Shown here: piece after piece, positions 57,680-64,000 of the stretch | Numbering within the stretch: position 1 is the first letter of the stretch | Layout of the letters: each line of letters opens with the position of its first letter | From: Euonymus europaeus | Taxonomy: Eukaryota; Streptophyta; Magnoliopsida; Celastrales; Celastraceae | Assembly (NCBI GenBank): GCA_963580455.1 | Contig: OY756958.1 | Span: forward strand, 2,430,501 to 2,494,500 | Direction of reading: 5' to 3' | Length of the DNA: 64,000 bases | Program-made: the position numbers and the translations under genes | Notes under the pieces: model-generated | What the model was told of the DNA's origin: nothing | Databases searched by the model: none | The model's input: only the letters and a program-made list of their open reading frames with translations

Positions 57680-58095
57680 AAGAGCAATCACAATGGTGTG
57701 ATATTGCTGGGTTAACAAATGTGTGTGAAAATGTGAGTTTTTACTGATGTAGTTATATTGGGAGATGTGTTTTATTGATATAGCTATATAGAGCAATATG
57801 TTTTGATGATGTGGATGATAATATGATTTTGACTTTTATAATAAAGGTGGAATCCAGTCTTGATTTTGGTGTAAATTTGATAGGAATAGTATGAAGAATG
57901 AGAAAGTTGTTGGCTTGACTAAAATTGGAAAAAATAGGATTTGTGTTTTGTTAATGTGATTATATTGAAAAACGTGTTTTGCTGATGTGGTTATTTTGGG
58001 AAATGTGTTTGGTTTGAATTTTGTGCAATAGAAATTAGACCCAAAATATGGGTTTGTCGGCCCAGTAAAACCACATCATTGTGGTTGCTCTTACA
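57680..58095. mobile_element. MITE with GAGCAAYCACAATG ends
   Basis: The left end GAGCAATCACAATGGTGTGA pairs with the right end, whose reverse complement is GAGCAACCACAATGATGTGG. The inside has repeated TGATGTGGTTAT and GTGTTTTRTTGATAT words in direct orientation. About 415 bp, non-coding. Fragments of the same family appear at 21957-22265 and about 62050-62170. Confidence 0.75.
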
Positions 58096-58569
58096 ATTAG
58101 TATTCCCTAATTACAGTAACTATACAATCAATTCTACCTAAATTACAGCAGAGAATAATACTAATAAATGGTATCCCTAATTTATAGGAGACGATGATGC
58201 TACCATAAAGATGATATTCTAATCATTTATACTCATATCGAATGTCAAAATGACAAGTTTATAAAGTCTCATTTTCGGTTTAAAAAAAATCATAGGTAGC
58301 CCTCCATATCTTCATCAAAATTAATAAGAAAATATGATTTCTGCCTAAATATGATTTTAAAGAAATTTTTTGTTCCCCTTAACGTAAACATATATGTATG
58401 CTATGTCGTTTGTTATGTTCTCTTTCATTAACTACACAAATGGATCTATCTTATCATGTCATCAAATTTATTTAATTTAGAAGGTTTGTAGTGTTTAAAC
58501 AAGAAGTAGTAATTGGAATTCGTAGACATGAGTTAGATTAGATGAAATGTGACTGTTCAAAAATGCTAA

Positions 58570-58621
<52 letters not shown>

Positions 58622-59282
58622 CAAGCCACCAAAGAAGAATTAAATTAAATTAAATTAAATACAAAAAAAGTACATTGCTGTCGCAGCAAATGACGCCATC
58701 TTAGGCAACTAAACATTTAATTACCTTCTTTTTAACCTTTTAAGCATAATTAAGGGTTTGTTGAATCCACGCCAGGACATGAATGCGATGCACTAAACTT
58801 TTCAGTCAACCCAAACTTCAAATTTTTTATTATCAATTATTAATTTAACAATGTTTACGAGTGCTAAGCTGATTGGTTAGTCGCAGTAAAAAATGGATTG
58901 AAAAAGCTATTCGAATGATTCACAATCTTTTGAGCATTTTAGGGTTCACTTTTACACCTTCTCAGCATCCACACAGACACATACATACCCACAATGTATA
59001 CATACATATGTATATATACATGTATTAATTACACATGTACTCCAAATCTCCATTAATAATGGATTGAGCTGGACTTTGTGGCCGACCTGGTCAGCATAAA
59101 TCACATGCCACTTCTACTACGAGACATACAAGTCACATATATATACACACACACATAGGTCATATAGATATGCACCAATCTAATATATATGTATTTCTAT
59201 GTGATGTGTTGATTTATCTCTCTATTTATATGTTTAGTAAGGTACGAGGACATTGACCTAGTACTACTACATCTAGCGAGAA
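58096..59282. other. Upstream region of the NF-YB gene
   Basis: AT-rich. Besides the long AT repeat and a (TTAAA)n-like tract (about 58639-58661), it contains several TATATATA words between 58990 and 59190. No gene is seen. Confidence 0.5.
58573..58618 (+). repeat. (AT)23 microsatellite
   Basis: Uninterrupted AT dinucleotides for 46 bp. Likely polymorphic in length. Confidence 0.95.
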
Positions 59283-59768
59283 ATGGTTGACAACGCTGGA
59301 GCTGATGGTTCAATCGATGATATTGAGGGGCTCAAGGAGCAAGACAGGTTGTTGCCAATAGCGAATGTTGGTCGGATAATGAAGCAAATCTTGTCAGCAA
59401 ACGGGAAAATATCAAAGGAAGCGAAGGAAACGATGCAAGAATGTGTGTCGGAGTTCGTTAGCTTTGTGACAAGCGAAGCATCGGAGAAGTGCAAGAAGGA
59501 GAAGCGGAAGACGATTAATGGAGACGACGTGTGCTGGGCGATGAGCTCGCTAGGCTTCGATGACTACGCGGTGCCTTTAAGAAGGTATTTGTACAAGTAC
59601 AGGGAATCAGAAGGAGAGAGAATTAGTTATAATCAAGATAATCATGATGAAGACAAGGATTGGGAACCATCGTCTTCGCATAGGAGTTTGAGTAATCGAG
59701 ATTCAGTTGCCCCGAATCCATTCATGTTTGACAACAGAAATTATGATCATTTCTTGGATAGAGAGTGA
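59283..59768 (+). CDS. NF-Y transcription factor subunit B
   Basis: Intronless, 161 residues. The histone-fold core at about residues 20-110 is nearly complete: [59 protein letters not shown] and [13 protein letters not shown], with [10 protein letters not shown] after it. NF-YB pairs with NF-YC in a histone-like dimer, and with NF-YA binds CCAAT boxes. The core is of the general (non-LEC1) type, and the acidic, Ser-rich tail ([18 protein letters not shown]) is short. The nearest named group is probably NF-YB4/NF-YB5, by resemblance only. Confidence 0.93.
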   Translation: MVDNAGADGSIDDIEGLKEQDRLLPIANVGRIMKQILSANGKISKEAKETMQECVSEFVSFVTSEASEKCKKEKRKTINGDDVCWAMSSLGFDDYAVPLRRYLYKYRESEGERISYNQDNHDEDKDWEPSSSHRSLSNRDSVAPNPFMFDNRNYDHFLDRE

Positions 59769-60393
59769 CTGAGGGTTCTTTTTTCGTTTTCCTTCAGTGG
59801 GTATGTGTCAGTTTAATTTCTGCACAGGATTGATGAAACCATATGGCTTAAATTCATCAACTATGGAGTTTTTAAGGAAAATTGACAACACAACCTCATC
59901 TCGTATTTGTATGTTTGAAAATGTTAAATATTCCTAAGAATGTGCATTCAGTATCCTAGTGAGAGTAAGCCATGATTTTTTTGATTTGAAAATGGAGTCA
60001 AATCTTATGACTATGATGAGTGCCACATGTGTTATGGATGTTTTAAGAACGTTTTTTTTGGGGATATCTAACTCTACCGATGTATATTTTGTGGGATCAA
60101 TGGATCATTCACCAGACACAATCTACTTAAAATTTAATTTTTATATGAAAGTATATGAGGAGGGTGTAAGGGTGTGCGGTCCAAAGTCCTACATCGATTA
60201 GACATGGAGAGAATCGAAGAGAATGAAGGCCTATGGGAATATAAAAAGACTAGTCCAAATTTAACATCAGGATAACCTTTCAAAACCTCTTAATTGAAGC
60301 CACGACCAAAGAGCAGCAGGAAAACAAACTAGACAACATCAAACAATTAGCCAGTATTAAGGAATATGCAAATTTAATACAATGAGAGGGAAA
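59769..60393. other. Spacer after NF-YB
   Basis: 3' UTR of NF-YB and AT-rich DNA. A word GTCCTACATCGATTAGAC near 60186-60203 recalls the CCCACATCGG-type motif of common plant repeats. No gene is seen. Confidence 0.4.
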
Positions 60394-61755
60394 CTAAATG
60401 CCACAAAAATCTCTAATAGTAGCATCGAACTTCCCATTAGCAAAATTAGCAGCGTAGAAATTGGGTAATTCATTTTTGTGAAAAGGTTTGAAGAACAAAG
60501 GGTGTTGCTCGTCCACCGACTCCTCTGGGGCCTTCACCAAATAACCTTCTTTTGGAGATGAAAACAACTGTGCCGAGTACCTCGTCTCCTTCCCTCTCTT
60601 CGTCACACTATGTAATGGATTGTGCAAATGCCCATTCGACCACGCCTGATAAGTACAGTAAAATATTCAAGCTAATTATTAATTACCGTCACCAAATAAA
60701 ATAATGAAAACTAAAGGGGTCAATTAATAAATAACGATTTTTTGGTTTTATTTTCCGGGTAATAAAAATATACTTGGTTGTCATCTTAGAAAATACTAAA
60801 AAACAGGAAATCACATGAAATCATAGAAAAGTGATTTTTTTTTTCTATGATTAGAAAACAAAAACAGAATGGGAGACATTTTTTTTGGGCTCTCAAAAAT
60901 GATTCATATCAAAAACATAAAAGAAACCAAAAGGATCCTAAAACATGCGGACGACTTACATGGAAAATATCCCCAATCATGACCAAAAACGTGTCTGGTG
61001 ATAACTGGACGCTGATCCCGTCTCCATTCTTGTTTTGTATGTCTAAACCACCAACTTCGTTGTCATGTATTATGGTAATCATGGATTTATCGGTGTGAGG
61101 ATGTATGGCAATATGAGGATTGAGGAATTAGAGTCCATGTGTTTTGAGGCGGTGAATATTTCATGAACCTGAGAAGATAGTAATTAGAGTCCATGTGTTT
61201 CTCTAAGTATTTCTCAACACCCAGACTTTCAAAAACCATCCTACATACCAACTGTTCCAACTCCACCACCTGCCTCGAGAAAGAGTGTATAGTTTTGCTG
61301 CCAAAAAAATTAAACAATTCATATTAAGAGCCATAAAACAAAGAATGAAGACTTCAATTAGTTATTTATTACAAACCTAAAATTAAGGTTCCCTTGAGGC
61401 CATAACGTTTTAGTGAAGTTTTCGACCTCATCGAAGACGTCGGCAGCTTCAACCGCCATCACTCCCCTCAGACACCGTGGGATCAACCCCAGTATAACCA
61501 TGAAAGGGTCTTGTAGAAACATTGAGCTTTTTAGTATCCGTGGGGAGGTCATAAAGCTCTTCAACTGCAACAAAAAAAGGGCATTGCGGACCTCTTTCAG
61601 GGACTTTGTTGTACAAAGCTAGAAAGCAACCACACTCTTTCACGTGCTGTTTCCTTCACTTGAACTTTCAGCTAATCCCACTCGGGACTGCCTGGATTTA
61701 GTGCAAGTGTGGTGAAATCTAGGACTGGAAGCTTAAGAGTTTCTAAAGAACCCAT
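60394..61755 (-). pseudogene. 2-oxoglutarate/Fe(II) dioxygenase gene (AOP/DAO-like), broken
   Basis: Three exons with preserved splice sites: 61379-61755, 60960-61297 and 60394-60645. The start MGSLETLKLPVLDFTTLALN is family-like. Recognisable parts: ALYNKVPERGP, PFHGYTGV, TKTLWPQGNLNFR, FESLGVEKYLEKHMDSNYYL, the iron-binding HTD in PHTDKSMITIIHDNEVGGL, LVMIGDIFHAWSNGHLHN, the substrate-binding R-x-S in ETRYSAQLF and the end RDFCGI. Breaks: TAG in frame at 61672-61674, a frameshift near 61645, another near 61445-61465 and one near 61130. The family oxidises small metabolites (glucosinolate side chains, auxin). Keeping its introns, it is a decayed gene rather than a retrocopy. Sequence errors could explain some lesions. 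Confidence 0.85.
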
Positions 61756-62648
61756 TTTACTTTTTTTACCAAAAAGTAGTGGAGGCAAAGCAATAGTTTG
61801 ATTTCTAGTGTGCAAGTTTTGCTTGGGATTTTGTAGCTGTTGATAAAGGCTCTTATGCTGCATGTGGACAAATGAATGAACACAATTTTGGCAGTTGACA
61901 TTTAATTGGGAGTATTTTACAATGCCGACCATTCGGCTTGTGACGTTTTCTAACTACCATATATAGCTAAAATAATATGCACTTGGACATCTTAAACAAT
62001 GAATAACAAAATAAAATAACTCCATCTATAAAATAACTAGACATCTTAACCAACGAAAAGTCGAGTCATATATTTATCCACATCATCAAAACACATCTTC
62101 TAATACAGACACACAAATAAAACACATATCTCAATATAGCCACATAAGCAAAAACACACATTCTCATACATCATCGATTCACCATTAAAATTGCATCATT
62201 GTTGATGCTATGCGACCCAATGGCAGGGACAAACTGTGGGCTTTCAGATAAACCATACAAATTCTATGAGCAGTGCTTTTTGCAAGCGTCGAACTCGGGT
62301 GACACCCTAGTTGGTTCCGCTGAACCATATGTCTTGGAGGCCCCATTTGATGAGTCTTGATTTTATGAGTACCACTCATATAAATTTCTGCTTCTCTTTC
62401 CTCTCCTCACCAACCGTGACAATACTTACTACCACCATTTGCTTAAATCCATTAACTACATCTTCTGGAAGCTGTAATTTCACACTCTCTGATTGGCTAT
62501 GACCTACTTGACTATATTGATGGAACAAAAACATGCCCACTAGCTGCCACCACCACTTCAAATTGTTACGATTTGAACCCTAAACACGCAATAGAATGAC
62601 ATATATCGACGAAACCTTATTTTAGTCATTTGTCATTAAGGTGGAGAT
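61756..62648. other. Spacer with MITE fragment
   Basis: About 62040-62165 matches part of the MITE at 57.7 kb in inverted orientation (AAAACACATCTTC, AACACATATCTCAATATAGCC). Open frames at 62185-62561 show no family resemblance. The region ends with AAGGTGGAGAT (62638-62648), a polypurine tract type sequence just before the candidate LTR. Confidence 0.4.
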
Positions 62649-63170
62649 TGTTAAAATTGGTGAAAAATGAAGGAAACTTTAAGTTGCATTATTCGAATTA
62701 AATTTGAAGTTCTTTTATTTAAGGGTTTTAGGATCCTTGTATAACATATATGGGCTATATGTAGCAACCCTACAAGTAAGTGAGACATATTCTTTTCTTT
62801 GCAGCAATCCTTTGAGCATCTTTGGGGCTTTATAATCTGCTTTGATTGGGAGTAGTGTGAGAGAGTGATTTATTATTCGAAGTGCGATTTTTGACAGTTC
62901 TTCGAAAAGAGATTTTTTTTTCAATTAAAATTCTGTGTAACTGATGCAGTTCAAGCCCAGACTTAAGCTCATGAGGATAAACAAGACTTGGTTAAATATT
63001 AGAAGCTCCAGTATTTCATGTCCTGTTGTCTTTTATTAGTTCGCCATGTGTGTTTTGTTTTTTATTTCATTTTGAAGGTCTTTTTAGCCTTTTCGTTTTG
63101 CTAGGGCTATATCTCTTTTGATGTACTGTTGAGAAGATCATTTTTGAAAAATATTATGTTAATGAAAACA
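62649..63170 (+). repeat. Candidate LTR of a retrotransposon
   Basis: Begins TGTTAAAATTGGTG right after a polypurine-like AAGGTGGAGAT and ends near AATGAAAACA. The length (about 520 bp) and the poly-T/GTTTTG stretch before the end fit a plant LTR. The second LTR is not in the window, so the call rests on end motifs and on the gag remnant that follows. Confidence 0.45.
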
Positions 63171-63240
63171 CTCTGAGTTTGAGCTCAAAGTTGTTCTTAT
63201 GATTGGAGCTAATTTGGTTTTCTGCTTGACATTACTTAAT

Positions 63241-64000
63241 AGGATGTTTCCAAGGTTGATCCTCTTACTGCAGTCTATGAGCGTGATCAATTGGCCGATC
63301 TTCAGTGTCAGATGTAGGTTTTGACCTAATAGGTCGCTTCTCTTCAGCATCCTTTTGCCCATAGACTGTCCATCTCCTCGACCTCAGATGGTGAAAGCAA
63401 TGTTTTAGAGGCATTCAACCCTTTTGCAGCAGAGGGACGCTTCGAAGTTCTTCACGAGGGTTCTTCTCATGATTTCAATCCATGGGAATCATATATTAAG
63501 CTAGATCTTCCTGAGTTCTACGACAATGGGCAACTGGAGGAACTTATTGATTGAATGTATATGGTGGATGGAATGTTTGATTTTAAGGAGGTACCAGAAT
63601 CTCGACGAGTCTCTCTTGTGGCCACTCGTTTCAAGGGTCGCGCATCCATATGGTATCAATAGCTAGTGCTATTCGGGCTCGCTAGGGGAAGAAGAAATTG
63701 GAGTCTTGGGAGAAGTTGAAAAAACAACTTCGTGCTGCATTTCTTCCTTATAAGTATGATCACACCCTGCATACACGATTACAAAATCTCCTCCAAGGAA
63801 GTCGTACTGAGGGTTAATTTACTCAAGAATTTTATCAACTAACAGCATATGTTGATTTAGAAGAGTCTGATGAGCAACTTGTTACCCGCTATTTGGGAGG
63901 TTTGAGAGAAGATTATCAAGAAGCATTGGGGCTTTGTGAAAAGGTTTGAAGACCAAAGGGTAACAGATTTGAAAATCAAAATTAAAATCGTTTCCAAACC
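63241..64000 (+). pseudogene. Ty3/gypsy-like gag remnant, runs off the window
   Basis: Pieces of gag in changing frames: VDPLTAVYERDQLADLQCQ (63250-63315), then IKLDLPEFYDN (about 63495-63530), FDFKEVPESRRVSLVATRFK (about 63580-63635), GRASIWYQ, and LRAAFLPYKYDHTL further on in a shifted frame. This is the retrotransposon gag layout common in plant gypsy elements. In-frame stops (63553-63555 and 63659-63661) and frameshifts make it dead. The rest of the element lies beyond 64000. Confidence 0.75.

Noticed and set aside
57225..57701. 158-codon open frame (+)
   Set aside because: No family resemblance, low-complexity spacer context, and its end runs into the MITE at 57680.
62185..62561. Overlapping short open frames on both strands
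   Set aside because: No family resemblance and no splice-consistent model.
1..64000. CRISPR arrays, operons, ribosome binding sites, rRNA genes
   Set aside because: None seen; the window is plant nuclear DNA with spliced, separately promoted genes.

Overview
This window is nuclear DNA of a flowering plant, most likely a eudicot. The genes are plant families (RALF, FPF1-like, GATL, NF-YB, plant PP2C), they carry AT-rich GT-AG introns, the spacers are long and AT-rich, and transposons are of plant type. I cannot name the species.

Layout. 1-10 kb: a RALF peptide precursor (-) diverges from the split gene for ribosomal protein eS21 (+); then an intronless F-box/Sel1-like gene (-) and an eight-exon AlaX-type tRNA-editing-domain gene (+). 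Intron 4 of the AlaX gene holds a decayed EMS1-like receptor-kinase fragment. 10-21 kb: a MITE, a clade-C-like PP2C with a leader intron and one GC-AG intron (+), and a small coiled-coil protein built from phase-0 exons, three of them exactly 54 nt (-). 21-30 kb: transposon country, with MITEs, SINE-like units and an almost complete PIF/Harbinger element (23657-28420) with TAA target duplication, a Myb/SANT ORF and a DDE transposase broken by one TAG; a MITE abuts it. 31-41 kb: FPF1-like gene (-), MITEs, a plastid-derived trnI-like tRNA with a changed anticodon, the ribosome-biogenesis gene NIP7 (-), and a spacer rich in TGTCACT motifs. 41-50 kb: secreted GH31 alpha-glucosidase (+), GATL-type GT8 glycosyltransferase (-) and a PWWP-domain protein (-). 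50.8-55.2 kb: a young Ty1/copia element on the minus strand with 232-bp LTRs, damaged in gag and pol. 55.7-56.4 kb: a chimeric pseudogene joining pieces of NIP7 and of the PWWP gene, both of whose intact copies are in this window. 57-64 kb: MITE, long AT repeat, NF-YB gene (+), a broken 2-oxoglutarate dioxygenase gene (-), and a degraded Ty3/gypsy-like LTR and gag running off the end.

The genes do not form one pathway. Two are linked by function: eS21 and NIP7 both serve ribosomes, and both have clusters of site II (TGGGCC/T) promoter hexamers, as does the coiled-coil gene. The alpha-glucosidase and GATL neighbours both act on carbohydrate. I see no convincing new multigene system. The most unusual items are the NIP7/PWWP chimera, the tiny poly(A)-type insertions with perfect target duplications, the plastid tRNA with anticodon UAU, and the TGTCACT motif field.
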